Positions 1 through 11,011 of a stretch of DNA of 64,000 nucleotides are shown piece by piece. Positions within the stretch are counted from its first letter, which is position 1. Every line of letters starts with the position of its first letter. Location of the stretch: NCBI GenBank assembly GCA_022495005.1, contig JAGYXB010001750.1, positions 186,001 to 250,000 on the forward strand, in the 5' to 3' direction. The stretch is from Rhyacophila brunnea (lineage: Eukaryota; Arthropoda; Insecta; Trichoptera; Rhyacophilidae). The notes under the pieces were generated by a model that saw only the letters and a list, made by a program, of their open reading frames with translations, was not told the DNA's origin and searched no databases. Both the position numbers and the translations under genes were made by a program.

Positions 1-593
1 CGTATGTTGTAGTTTAGCCACTGGGAAATGCCAATAGAAATGGCATATTACAAAAAAATACTACCTTATTTTAGGTCAATAATTATTATAAAGCAAATAT
101 TATTCGTAGAATTTGAATAGTCAAATACATAGCTTATAATCAGTACCTTTAGAATTATTTTTAAATGTGTAAATCTTGCCCATTTTTTGATTAATAAAAT
201 ACATACCTAATTCTTGTCAAATTTGGAATCACAGAGATTATCAATATATTTTTTTATCGGAAATATTTCACTATAATAATGTCGACATAAATTTTACTAA
301 TGGTTTTATAAATGCTTTTAAAAATTAATAAATATAAAAAATCCTAACACCACTGCACACGGATGTACTGAAATATGACTATATTCTAAAATATTAGATC
401 GAGAGGTTTAAAAGAATACAATTTTATGTAAAATACTTTATGCAGTCATCAAATGTTTAAAATACATATAAAAGATAATAAGGTTTCAAAATTATATAAA
501 TAGATTATCTACAACGCTTAAGGAATGTCCAGAATCATGCTTTCAAAATAGCATAAAATCTCTATTTTGACCTACGCGGCGCACGTACCCCCT
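1..593 (+). mobile_element. TTAA-flanked long-TIR element, copy 1 (left side cut by window edge)
   Basis: This is one copy of a non-coding repeat also found at 6874-7554, 21053-21335 and 32604-33494. The first bases, around 'gccactgggaaatgcc', match the minus strand of 33130-33207. The part at 360-590 matches the right arms of the other copies ('tagattatctacaacg', then 'gaatgtccag'), and the element runs into CCCCC followed by TTAA at about 594. No coding capacity is seen. The TTAA flank suggests a piggyBac-type mover, but no transposase is present. Only the right part lies in the window. Confidence 0.7.
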
Positions 594-1644
594 TAAAGAT
601 AGATGATGTATATACTGATGACTCGTAGATGGAGGATTTTAAACAAAATTATTAATTATCCGGAGATTATAACGTCATGCAAAAATAAATTAGTTAAATT
701 GCCCTGCTATAACTTGAAAACCCCCTGTGGTCGAATCTGGCTAACCTCAAAATGAATATTCAATATCGCGTATTACCGTCAATTAGATCAAGTACATTAA
801 ACGCATAACTGTTGTTTGTTATTATGATACGCTATCGTAACGTTATATCATTCGTCCTTTAGCGTTAAGTGTATTCATTCATTGAACTGGATTCTGATCT
901 AAATTCGTATAAGTAATCAATTTAAATAGGTATCTATACTTACACGGGCTATTTTAGACGACTCGAACCATTGCCTAGCTAAATAACTATAAACAGTGAG
1001 ATAAAATTAGACATAAAAGTTATTTATTTAAATTTTATAGTGTGACTATGTCTTCTATATATAATGTTTGAGACTTTCACGGTTGTTTTTTTTTTATCGT
1101 AGTATATTTTTGGGTTTCCACCATGTGTCCTTCTTCCTTCATTCCTCGACGATTCGGGCTCGTTGCAGAGCAAAGTCCAATATTCCAGCCGGTATCTCTG
1201 GTCGTAACGATTGATACATTACTCTGAGCAACGTTTGCTCTTAGCTAATCGGATTCCTTTTGACATTCTTAGAGCAACGTTTACATTCATATACCTACGC
1301 TATATTTCATCATAAAATATGTCTTCTATACTCTATCGAATCGAGTATTCTTAGGGAGGACGTCAAACTGTACTATAATATATTATTTTGGTTAAACTCT
1401 GGATGATAATTGCGACTACATCTGAAAATATTAGAGCGAGAATGTTAAAATGCCGTCTTTTTCTTCCCGTACGCAGTATAGGTGTATACACGCTCATAAA
1501 ACTTAAAGTTTTCGAAATGTGTGTGTGCAGTCGTATTCTAGCTGAAAGGACGAGGTGATGTTGATAATGAAATAGGCGAAACATGGATTATAAAACATGA
1601 GAGATGTGGGTATCGAATCGAAACATAGGCTTTAGTTTATCAAA
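594..1644. other. AT-rich sequence, no gene recognised
   Basis: No convincing exon, RNA gene or terminal-repeat element was seen. A 73-codon minus-strand open frame at 1363-1584 is compositionally unremarkable and resembles nothing I know, so it is left uncalled. Confidence 0.5.
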
Positions 1645-1930
1645 GTTTATTCTCACATCTTCTTCTTGGTCATGACCATCTTGAAATTCCACCATCTTCT
1701 GAGCGGCCAAGACTTTCCACCCCTTACGGTCATCTGCTTCTCTCAGTAGGGCCTTCCTTGGAAGCTACCCACAACCACCAGTCTGCCGACTAATATTTTC
1801 AAAAAACACGCAGAATACATCTCAGACGTATTGTCGAGAGGCTTTCCCTTATCTGTAGTCTCTGGATGATTGACTAATTCATCCTATCATATGTCAGTAA
1901 ATATGAAACATTTGGCGCCAACCAAATTTC
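1645..1930 (-). pseudogene. Degenerate non-LTR retrotransposon (LINE) 3' coding fragment
   Basis: The stretch is a diverged copy of the sequence at 43100-43650. Shared blocks include 'cttcttcttggtcat', 'ccaagactttccaccc', 'aaccaccagtct' and 'ctcagacgtattgtcgagag'. The 43-kb copy reads on the minus strand as the C-terminal end of a LINE reverse transcriptase ('LYGVEPWTL', then 'DAFEMLCWRR'). This copy is shorter, has no long open frame, and is clearly dead. Both ends are approximate. Confidence 0.5.
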
Positions 1931-2218
1931 GAAGACATCAATTGTCTTCCGCTTTCTTGCTCTCAGAATTCACGACTCAACATTTTCATATAATCTTACA
2001 CAATTTATGGACGCGGGAATATGTGACAAATTTGAAACAAAGTAAACCAGACTGCTAGTTTCTAAAGCTACAAGGAAGTGATATCATAATATTATATCTA
2101 CGGAGGGGTGTCAACTTTTATATCTTAATATTTAAATGAAAATTTTCTGTATGCGAGGCCCTGGCAGAAGAATAACGTCATGACACTCATGACGTACAAA
2201 TCTAAGAGACTGTTTTAA

Positions 2219-2525
2219 CCGGTTCTATGCCTTCAGCGAGTTATCTCGCTCTATGAGGCCGTGATCAACAGGCCGCATATACAATTTTTGCGAGTTATCT
2301 CGCCCAACTTTAAACTCAACTTACTACCCACTGTCGATTTATTTGCATAATCCAAAAAATTAAGCACACAGTGACATCTGTTTGAATAATTATGAAATAC
2401 AGAGTCACAAATTATCGATATTACAGCGATTGTAGTAAGTGATTTACTCTATATTCACCGTGTGTCGTCAAAAATCTGCGGCCTGTCAGATACTGCCATA
2501 GTAATATCGAAAGGCATAGAAAAGG
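2219..2525. mobile_element. piggyBac-like MITE with TTAA target duplication
   Basis: TTAA occurs on both sides (2215-2218 and 2526-2529). The ends are inverted repeats: CCGGTTCTATGCCTT on the left against CCTTTTCTATGCCTT on the reverse complement of the right. Inner matches continue (CAGGCCGC on both arms). The length of 307 bp and lack of an open frame fit a non-autonomous element. The 'TTCTATGCC' tip is shared with the 92-bp elements at 18134 and 33856, so the three probably used the same transposase. Confidence 0.75.
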
Positions 2526-2529
2526 TTAA

Positions 2530-3418
2530 AGCTCCATTTCAGAACAGCGACAGGCAGAAAAAAATATTTAACCAAAATCAATGGTGACGTCAAATAATGG
2601 ATATGCATGTGTATTTGACTAGAACTTCATTATCAAGAGGTAGTGTAATTGCTCAATAAATACTTTTGTTTGTAATCATTATTACAAATTATTATCCGTA
2701 AACTATTAGTATGTGATACGATACGGTTTTGCCAATTTCTTACAAATTCGTACATACGCAGAAAACAGCAATTTCATAATAATCCGGTTTACATTTCTAC
2801 AATACACACTATTTATTGATGCGTAAATGTAGCATACATAGAATCAATTACTGCATACAAATTCTATACAAACGAAATAATTATTGATTGAAATAGGGCG
2901 CCAAAGTAACTTTAAACCCAACTGAAGAAATCGCAAAATAGAAACCTAGCATTGTATAAATAAATTATTGGTACTCTCAGTTTCACACATAAGATATTGC
3001 AGTTCTATATTCTGGTACGTTTTTTTAGACTAGAATAATATCATATAATAAATGTTAGCATTAACTTATTCAAACAGGTTTTTGTTATTTAAAATTACAT
3101 ATATTTATGTAAAACACGGATCATCTTTTTTGTTGATTTGTCGGACGCTTTAACTACAAAATAGAACTTCAAACCTGTGACCTATCACGTTATTTTATAT
3201 CGATAACAATATTAATTATCATTGTGTCCTTATAATTTTTAATTAAAAATACACGTTTATTCCCCGTTCATGTTTTGGGTGGCTTTTCCTTCCTCTACCT
3301 TGATTGAGCGAATTATTAATAACAAAAACCTTCTATAAAACACATTTCAATATGAATACACGTTATGAGTTAAGTTAATATTTTGTAGTCACAAGGATGC
3401 ATACATTTCTTCTCTTTA
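2530..3418. other. AT-rich sequence, nothing recognised
   Basis: No exon, RNA gene or terminal repeat was found here. Base composition is uniformly AT-rich. Confidence 0.5.
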
Positions 3419-3605
3419 TACCATATCCGATATATAGGATCATATGGGCCTCTACAGAACATATTATTTGTTTTTACAATAAATGGATGACAGCCATTTG
3501 CTCAACCTATTACGTACATACTCTGACTCATACACAAATTAAAAAAACAATATGTGTACTTGCCAGACCCAGGATTCGAACCCGGGACCCACGACGCTGC
3601 TTTAC
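3419..3605 (-). repeat. tRNA-derived SINE family 1, copy 1 (partial)
   Basis: The copy is oriented 5' to 3' on the minus strand. The tRNA-like B box appears here as 'ggattcgaaccc' (3571-3582), followed by the family body (CTTGCCAGACCC, CTCAACCTATTA, ATCATATGGGCCTC). The A-box end is missing. Fuller copies are at 29752-29983 and 54753-54990. Confidence 0.75.
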
Positions 3606-3726
3606 TGGGGTGAAAGAGTAATTTTTTTAAGTTTAGTATTTTTCGACTTTTAATATTTTATTACATTAACTAATAATTCAGCTTACTTAAAAAACAATGT
3701 ACGTACCTACATAATTTTACTATATA

Positions 3727-4450
3727 ATATCGTCGCCCCAAAAGCAAAAGGGCACTTGTGCATAAATCGAGTTTTGAGAAAAACGCATTTTAAGTGTTTT
3801 TTGAGTAAAAAAAAATCGTGGAGAGGTTATTACTTAATATTTTGAAATGAAATTTGGAACACATGTGACCTAATTACTCAAAATTTAAATGAAATTTTAA
3901 TTTTTTTATAATTTGTCAATTTTTGATTTTTAATAGGTTTTAAGTCACATGTTACCTTTTTCCTATACTTATGCATTTATGAATAGCTTTATCTTCATCT
4001 TTTGATTTGCGAGCGTCCACTTTACGCTTATTGTGATCTTCCAAAATATTTATTTGGGCCTCTTTGTCCGCTGCCAACATGTTTTTAAATTTTTCACAAA
4101 TTTCAAAAGTGCCTTTTTTCTGCAACGAAAATTTTTTTTTTGTACAAAGGCCCTTACTCACTTTTAAATAATTACACTTGTTACCTTTTTCCTATATTAT
4201 TTTTGTAAACATTGCACATAGTTTCTAAAATCGTGTACATGTTACCTTTTTCCTATACATTAAATGAAGATCAGTTTACAAATACACAAGTAACCCTTAT
4301 TTTCTTTGCGCAATTGTGAATTCATGGGTTTTGCTTCATAAATGTCATTTTTCTCATAATGTAGAGAAAAAAATTACGAAGAAAACTGCATTCATAACTC
4401 AAAACCGTCAAAGTTGCACATGCGCCCTTTTGCTTTTGGGGCGACGATAT
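3727..4450. mobile_element. TIR element of unresolved superfamily, CGTCGCCCC ends
   Basis: The ends are inverted repeats: ATATCGTCGCCCCAAAAGC on the left, mirrored at 4432-4450, with the match continuing through AAAAGGGC. The 724-bp interior holds a short sequence, TGTTACCTTTTTCCTATA, or close variants, three times on the plus strand (about 3950, 4180 and 4240). A lysine-rich open frame lies on the minus strand inside it. No target duplication is certain. It could be a non-autonomous derivative of a larger DNA transposon. Confidence 0.65.
3952..4161 (-). pseudogene. Lysine-rich open frame inside TIR element (69 codons)
   Basis: The frame is a charged, probably helical peptide: ICEKFKNMLAADKEAQ near residue 20, then EDHNKRKVDARKSKDEDK, ending SIGKR. 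The stop falls inside one of the internal repeats. It looks like a remnant of a transposon-encoded protein rather than a host gene, because it sits wholly between the TIRs. I vaguely associate this composition with large uncharacterised proteins multiplied in some insect genomes, but I cannot show that here. No catalytic residues are visible. Confidence 0.3.
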
Positions 4451-5799
4451 AGTGAAATAAATGTATGTAATTCTTCTTTCTTTCTTCACTGTTATTATTG
4501 ACTTTCTAATGGATGCTGCACGTGGAAAATAAAAGACTTAAATATGGTCCTCCTTATACAAATTTGTTTACTTCATAAACAAATGAATTTGGTTTTAAAA
4601 TGAACTACCTACACCATAATAAGCATCATTATTGCAAAAAAAAGTCTAATGCACTTACAGTTATCCACAAATTGTATTACATAATACATATTTTAAACTG
4701 AACTCTACACACAACTGTGAACTGTTTTGATGTGATGTATTAGAAATGTTCGTTGATGCCGTTAAGCCATTCAGCTAATGTGACCAGTTTAATATTACAT
4801 TTAGGTATTGTATGTCAGAAAATGTCCTGGTTACTTCAATGACTTCAGTGACAGCTTTCTGCTGACTCTATTAATTAATCTGCAATCCTCATCCACGCAG
4901 TCGGCTTGCGTATTTTTTTATCTACCTCTGCCTCTCTTCACCTGAGGTATACATGCGATCGTGTATTTGACATTAGATGAACAATACTTCCCTGGCATTA
5001 GGTATTTCAGGTATTAACTTTATAATTAGTTACACTTCGCTTTTAATACTATAGTATAAAACAAATCACCAATGGTACCGCTTTACCTCCATGAGGCGGT
5101 TCAGACTTATTTTATGTTCAGAAAATACGTACATTGTGTACATAGTAAGACGTAGTTCATCTTAATCTCAATCTATGTTGCTGATATAGTAATGTTAATT
5201 TCATGTAACAGATAATGTTTTCACCCCATAGCTCCTCTCTAGATTCCGAAATCCAAATGCCATTTTCTTTAACAGCTCCAAATAGTCTTTTATTTTTAAT
5301 TATCCTCTTAAATACACAATAATTAATACTGCAAGCAGGAGAGTACATTATAACATATCCATCAATTGTTACCTCAGCGTACTATAATAAAATCGATGCA
5401 ATAGTCCAGTGCACAACCTTTTCACACATATTACAAAGAAATAAATGATGACAATGAAATCATGATGTAAGTTTTTCACTTCTCGATAGGTAGGCTGAAG
5501 CAACTGGAACAAGAATTACGCTTCAATGAGCTTCTTATTATAGGGGCCCAACGAGTATGTTCCGTACGACAGTGTACCTACCCCACCAACGAAATTTGCA
5601 ATGTAACATAATATTATATTATTGCATATGACACTAACCAAACCGGCCTACAATATCAATGTTTTCATCTTCGAGTTGAGTTGAGGAAACCGGTTGCAGG
5701 TATTGGTTAGCCAGCTCGAAAATTTCGCAATTTCTGCGTCTGATTAATAATTAAGCTCCTCCATCTTGTTGTGGTGTTTGTGTTAGAAAAAAATTGACC
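4451..5799. other. AT-rich sequence, nothing recognised
   Basis: No supported gene, RNA or element was seen. Short open frames at 5157-5348 and elsewhere are of chance length. Confidence 0.5.
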
Positions 5800-6128
5800 A
5801 TGCCCGAGGCGAAGCCATGGCGTTGCTTACATATTCGAATTAATCGTCCGGTGACGAAGGAATTCGTAAATAAAATCATAATTAATCAGGATTCTGATAA
5901 TGTCATGCGAGCATGTGTGCGGAAGATCAATTCGTTACTTATTTAAATAAAATATATGATAATATCAAGCATTTTAATATAATCCATAATGAGGTTATAA
6001 TATGTATTAAGAGACAAAATAAATCTATTAGTAGTAATTTTATTGAAAATAAACTAATTTTTCTAAAAGACTTAAAGGATTTTATTCACTCTTACATGAA
6101 TTTATTTAAATTTAATAATAGTAATTAA
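5800..6128 (+). other. Two overlapping small open frames, unknown
   Basis: A 48-codon frame (5800-5946) begins MPEAKPWRC, and a 71-codon frame (5913-6128) overlaps it in another phase. The second is rich in Ile, Asn and Lys, as AT-rich DNA produces by chance. The phase change could mean an old frameshifted coding fragment or simply noise. No splice sites or family were recognised. Confidence 0.15.
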
Positions 6129-6231
6129 TACAAATAATTTAATATCGATCAGAACCACCTTTTTTTCTCAGAAGGATAACGTCGACCAATACAAAAAAAA
6201 AATCACTTACAAAATATAGTATGATTACATT

Positions 6232-6742
6232 CATTGCCGACTCAAGTAGAAAGCCGATACATTCACAACGACTGGTCCTACTTTTTCCGCCCCTCCCGTT
6301 GTTGTCTACGGATAACCTGTCATTGTTCTATAGAGTGCTCATACTGACGCGTCTGTTGTGTTCATACAGGGAATGGTTTGATTTGGATAGATTAGTTAGG
6401 TACATGATAAATAATAGACTAGCATTAACACACCTTCTACAAATGTAATGCATATATTATCAATGCTACATATTTTTTGGAAATCGATATTACCACCGGT
6501 TTTTGTGTGAAGGACTAGTCTGACTTTGACAGCTGATGAATAACAGGAATGTATATTATTTATAAATATCACTGATAGTTAATATATTTGATTTGAGAAT
6601 TTATTATAATTCAATTTGAAACGAGAAAGGGTGAATCAATATGTCAAGCAATCTGGGATCTGATTTTGACAGCTGAAAAGTGGACCACTCGTTGCGTGTG
6701 CAAAAAGTTATGCTCAGGCTTTATTAATCTAAAGATGGCGGT
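6232..6742 (+). mobile_element. hAT-like repeat family D, copy 1
   Basis: The same sequence occurs inverted at 41096-41586 inside the lectin intron. The tips are short inverted repeats (CATTGCC against ACCGCC). Flanks 'attacatt' and 'gctacatt' match at six of eight positions, compatible with a decayed 8-bp target duplication. It carries short inverted matches (TTTGACAGCTGA twice) and no coding frame of note. Superfamily assignment is tentative. Confidence 0.6.
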
Positions 6743-6840
6743 GCTACATTTCAATATAAAGAATATCGTAAAATAATATTCTCATCAGTCTTTGTCCAGG
6801 TAACATTTTAGATTGAATAACTATGATGGGTAATCATTGA

Positions 6841-6869
6841 CAGTGACGTTCCTAGGCATAGTGCCGCTC
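6841..6869 (+). repeat. Left-end stub of the hAT MITE family seen at 10537
   Basis: The 29 bases begin CAGTGACGTTCCTAGGCA and continue ATGCCG-like, matching the left tip of 10537-10896. The copy stops where the TTAA-flanked element begins, so that element may have landed in it or replaced the rest. Confidence 0.4.
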
Positions 6870-6873
6870 TTAA

Positions 6874-7554
6874 GGGCGGACGTGCTCAGCGTGGGTCAAA
6901 ATGGAGCTTTTATTCTATTTTCAAAGCATGATACTGGACATTCCTTAAACATTGTAGATAATCTATTTATATAATTTTGAAGCCTTATTATCCTTTATAT
7001 TTATTTTAAACATTTGATGACTGCATAAAGTATTTTTATTGCATAAAATAGTGTTCTTTTAAAACTCTCGCTCTAATGTTTTAGAATATAGTCATATTTC
7101 AGTACATGAATGTGCAGCGGTGTTAAGATTTTTTACATTTATTAATTTTTAAACGCATTTATAAAACCATTAGTATAATTTATGTCGACATTATTATAGT
7201 GAAATATTTACGATAAAAAATTATATTGATAATCTCTGTGATCCCAAATTTGACAAGAATTAGGCATTTTATTATTTTAAAAAATGGGCAAGATTAACAC
7301 ATTTGAAGATAATTCTAAAGATACTGATTATAAGCCATGTCTTTGACCGTTCAAATGTGATATAATATTAGAGCGAGAGGTTTAAAAGAATACTATTTTA
7401 TGTAATAAAAATACTTTATGCAGTCATGAAATGTTTAAAATAAATATTAAGGATGATAAGGCTTCAAAATTATATAAATAGATTATCTACAACGTTTAAG
7501 GAATGTCCAGGATCATGCTTTGAAAATAGAATAATAGCTCCATTTTGACCTACC
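6874..7554. mobile_element. TTAA-flanked long-TIR element, copy 2 (fold-back)
   Basis: The left arm (from GGGCGGACGTGCTCAGC) runs through 'gaatgtccag'-complement and 'ctgcataaagtatttttatt'. The right arm at about 7375-7554 repeats it inverted, ending 'cattttgacctac'. TTAA lies at 6870-6873 and 7555-7558, although the right tip lacks the final CAGCACGTCCCCCC of other copies. The layout matches 32604-33494: a long left half with a shorter inverted right half. No coding frame was seen. Confidence 0.65.
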
Positions 7555-7930
7555 TTAAGCAGACGTACAATTTCGTCCTACTTACCTATTCTATAATTTT
7601 AATTAACTATATTTTCTCATGAGTGTTTTCAGAATTATGTATATTCTATTATTTATTTTCGGCTGTCTTAAACAGGCAGATACACCGAAAATCTGAGAAT
7701 TAGAGCAATTCAACGAAACCTACTCTCAGACAGTTGTGGTTTGTAGGTATGGTGTGTAAAACTCCCACCTCCGCACCCGTTGTGTATATGCAGCCACTTC
7801 ATACGCGGCCGCCTAACATAACCCTTACGTGTGCCAGATCAAATAATTTAAGCCCTCATTTTGTCCAGAGCAGAGCCGCACGGGACTGGTGATGCAACCT
7901 TGCATCGAAGTGCGAATGCATGATGATAAT

Positions 7931-8150
7931 TTATATGGCAACTATCAGAGTGACTTTAATTTGAAGAGTCGCACAGGGTGTCGAGAGTGTCCCGCTCCCC
8001 GTACGCTCTGGCGAATTTAGTAAAGGCCGCAAAATGGTTTGTAGGTATGTGGCACTGACAGGTTTGGAGGTACCCTTGTGAAAATGTTGCGAAACGCTTT
8101 CTTGAATCGATTCTCTGATGGTACTCGTGAAGAGCCACATTACCACAGAC
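7931..8150 (-). pseudogene. LINE reverse-transcriptase C-terminal fragment (R1/I/Jockey-like)
   Basis: On the minus strand the peptide 'FAAFTKFARAYGERD' (within 7956-8138) matches in pattern the C-terminal tail 'FSAFKKFAAFYAERE' of the LINE fragment at 26858-27328. Such tails follow the cysteine-histidine motif of R1/I/Jockey-type elements. The fragment has no reverse-transcriptase core, and two phases carry pieces of the sequence, so it is dead. Family assignment within the non-LTR group is uncertain. Confidence 0.5.
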
Positions 8151-8532
8151 TATTCAACTAATTATTAGACACACAGAAAATGGAATGGGGGATCCATTTC
8201 GAAAAAAATATCCGTAATGAATTATTGTTTTTTTTAGTCCGAGCTAACTAAAGCCACAGACTTAGGTACTCTCTTACCCCGCCTACTAGTTACCACTATG
8301 CCCGCACATTCCCGGGTATATTCTCCATTCCCAGACACTTCGTACTTTTTTTCTTATTGTAAGGTCCATTAGTGCATGCTTGTGTCACCCGCGTCGTGCT
8401 GGACCTATTTTTAAGCATGGCAATATTGTATTTTAATATCACCGCTTTAAGTAATACTCTGTTCAACTAAATAATTGTTTTTTCTTCGTTTCTGAGGTAA
8501 AGAGTCCAAAACCGAGGACAACTTCTTAACAC

Positions 8533-9425
8533 CAGTGGTGAAGGGTGGAGGTAGGCTGTTAAGATTTAACATAAATAGTGCACATTAAACTTTGTCAGTC
8601 ATACTAAGCCAAACCCTAATAGTTTTAGTGTGCTTTGGGCGATATGACAAAATTGTGCACACTTTTTCATTCGTACTTATTTGTTTTCGTTGAATTAAGA
8701 ATATAATATAATATTACACATTTTGTTGTTCAGTTTTTAAAATCCATTAAGCCCTGCTAACCAAGCCATCATCATAATCAGCCTGCATCTATCCACTGCT
8801 GGATGAAGGCCTCTTCAAGCTGCTTCCACTTCTCTCGGTCTTGTGCATTGCGTTGGCACGTACTTCCGCAGAACTTTATCATTTCATCGATCCAGCGGCC
8901 TCTAGGTCTACCTTGCGGACGTTTTGTACTTCTTGGATACCACTGAATGACTAGATTTGTCCAACGATTGTCTCTTCTTCGAGCTATGTGTCCAGCCCAT
9001 CTCCATTTAAGGCTTTTAATAAGCTCTATTACATCGCAAACCCTTGTCTGCTTCCTTATCAACTCATTCCTCTTTTTGTCCTTTCGCGTTATGCCAAGCA
9101 TGCACCTCTCCATACCACTAAGAAACTCTAAGTTTCCGGATCTTTCTTTTGATCCAAAATGATTGATGATTAGAAACCAAGCCATAATATATAAAAATAT
9201 TATTTTACCTATAAAATATCAAAAATTATGCATGATTTAATGTTATAATTGTTATAGATATTTTATAGATAGACGAGTATTTTTTGACTATTATCTATTA
9301 TGGCTTGGTTTCGCGGTTTATAATAATTGAATTTTGTCACCATCTGTGAATAATTATAATTGTCAAAGTTTAGTATGCACTATTTATATCGGAACTTAAC
9401 AGCCTACCTCCACCATTCGCCACTG
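8533..9425. mobile_element. hAT MITE family A, copy 1, with nested LINE
   Basis: The copy begins CAGTGGTGAAGGGTGGAGG and ends in its inverse (CCATTCGCCACTG). Flanks are 'cttaacac' (8525-8532) and 'ctcaacac' (9426-9433), an 8-bp target duplication with one mismatch, as expected for hAT. Without the nested LINE and one copy of its target duplication it is about 477 bp, close to the 519-bp copy at 42051. It is internally palindromic with a central 'ttatagatag' segment. It has no coding capacity. Confidence 0.85.
8770..9174 (-). mobile_element. RTE-like LINE, 5'-truncated copy nested in a MITE
   Basis: The minus-strand reading has the C-terminal part of a LINE reverse transcriptase: MERCMLGITRKDKKRN, then LKWRWAGHIARRRDNRWTN, then RPRGRWIDEMIKFC and an end at WIDAG. 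The 3' end is a short ATGATG-type repeat, as in RTE-clade elements. A perfect 11-bp duplication AACCAAGCCAT flanks it (8759-8769 and 9175-9185). That duplication was part of the host MITE, so insertion into the MITE is certain. It is much shorter than a complete element of several kilobases. Confidence 0.85.
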
Positions 9426-9810
9426 CTCAACACTATGTATGTTTCCTACCATAATCCTCAAATATTCTTCCGTAATACTATAATATAATAAGCATCATCA
9501 AAAAATATAAATAAATAAATACATATGCAATCTACGTACTTCGTAATGACAGTTATCAATATTTTACTGATAAAAAGCCTCTTCTCTGCAATTTATTTCT
9601 ATTGCATCTTTTGTGCTCGTCTTTGTCAGTCCTGAATATTCTAGCTGCATCATTCAAATTGGTGAATGTCAATGTACCCACATTATTAATCGTTTTATTC
9701 TTTTTAACTTCAATAAACAACTCATGCATACTGATATAATATTGTGCACACAATCTTAATTTTGTAGCAAGACTTAGTACATTTTCAATGTGAAACATAA
9801 AATCTTCTCT

Positions 9811-10331
9811 TCATCTTCGGCCATATCCGCCCCTTAGTTGGAGGCTCGTCAGTCTTCTTGCTTCGTTCCAGGTCAAACCAGCATCCCATAGCACCGCCGT
9901 ATACACTCGATAGATAGTATTTAGCGGCCTTCCAGGACGCCGGAATCCGGTCGGCTTGAAGAACAAGCAAGCCTGGTTGAGGTTCTCTTCTAGCATTCGC
10001 AGCACGTGGCCGAGCCAGGTCCAATGTCGCCTCTTCACTCTCAGCATAATAAGAGGCTGCTTGGTGCGTTCTTTTATATCCTCGTTGCTCCTAAAGTCAT
10101 CCACAGCACACCCAGTATCCGTCGCAAACATCTGTTTTCGAAGCTCAGTATACGGTTGCTCTGAGCCTTCGTAAGGTGTGATGATTCTCTGCTGTAAAGC
10201 AGCACCGTCAGAATACAAGCGTCGAATAGGTGGCAATTGGTTTTGACCGAGTAAAATCGTGAGTCCCAGACACTCCGCATCGAGTTGAAGGTTGCTCCAG
10301 TCATTCCCATTCGGATAAAAAAAAATGTCAT
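9811..10331 (-). pseudogene. LINE reverse-transcriptase 3' fragment, frameshifted
   Basis: Two minus-strand phases together carry a recognisable LINE tail. The upstream phase (10331-10074) has 'SFENRCLRRILGV', and the downstream phase (10236-9811) has 'RRHWTWLGHVLRM', 'GFRRPGRP' and 'AGLTWNEARRL'. The order and motifs fit the region after the polymerase core in RTE/Jockey-like elements. It differs clearly from the family at 8770. The phase change makes it non-functional. Confidence 0.7.
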
Positions 10332-10349
10332 CTCCCGTGATGTGTACCC

Positions 10350-11011
10350 CCAGGGGCCTTATGTTATAACTTGTGACATGAAGTCACCCGATGACATGAC
10401 GTAATTGTGACGTAAGCTCAAACACGCATCGAGGCGAGCCGCCCAAGCACACGGCTCACCATAGATATTATTATGCTGAAACACCTATTTGTGTATGGGG
10501 ACATTGAATAACGCCAGTATTTGAGTAGCGTTAATTCAGTGACGTCCCTAGACAAAATGCCGCCCCTGGGCAGCGTTATAGTGCCGCCCCATTTTTTATA
10601 CCTACAGTATTTTTTTTCATCCGTGCACGTGTCGTTTCTTGTCAAAGTCGAAGGGCAACGCAACTAAACTAGACATCGCGAACTCGACAAAAAATACAGT
10701 CCTGTTAAACGTTAATTATACATTTTGTTTCCAACCAGTGAGCCGAATTTTTCATGGAAAGATGTTTTCATCATTACTTAGTTTAGGTAGGTATTTCTAT
10801 AGAATATACCAAATGATTCTTTACAACTTGCCGCCCTTCGAGTAACTGCCGCCCCCAAGCGACGCTCAATCTGCCTACCCCCACGGGACGTCACTGCGTT
10901 AATTTCTCGAATGCTATTATTATCACTCCGGTAGTTACGTCACAATGATGTCATATGACGTCATGTCGACCGGGCGACTTCAACTCGCTAGTTACAACAT
11001 AAGGCCCCAGG
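10350..11011. mobile_element. TIR element family B, copy 1, split by a hAT MITE
   Basis: The ends are inverted repeats (GGGGCCTTATGTTATAACT on the left, mirrored near 10991-11010). Subterminal blocks rich in GACGTCA/TGACGTAA are on both arms. The interior is interrupted by 10537-10896. An uninterrupted relative lies inverted at 34606-34905. Without the insert it is about 294 bp and non-coding. No target duplication is clear. Confidence 0.75.
10537..10896. mobile_element. hAT MITE nested in TIR element B
   Basis: The tips are CAGTGACGTCCC and its exact inverse GGGACGTCACTG. A perfect 8-bp duplication CGTTAATT occurs at 10529-10536 and 10897-10904. The related element at 34606-34905 has only one copy of this site (AATAACGCTACT on its strand), so it serves as the empty site. 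The interior is GC-rich near both ends (TGCCGCCCC) and AT-rich in the middle. An open frame at 10639-10845 crosses it but resembles no transposase. Confidence 0.9.

Noticed and set aside
10639..10845. 68-codon frame inside the hAT MITE
   Set aside because: Lies wholly within a non-autonomous element, with no transposase motif.
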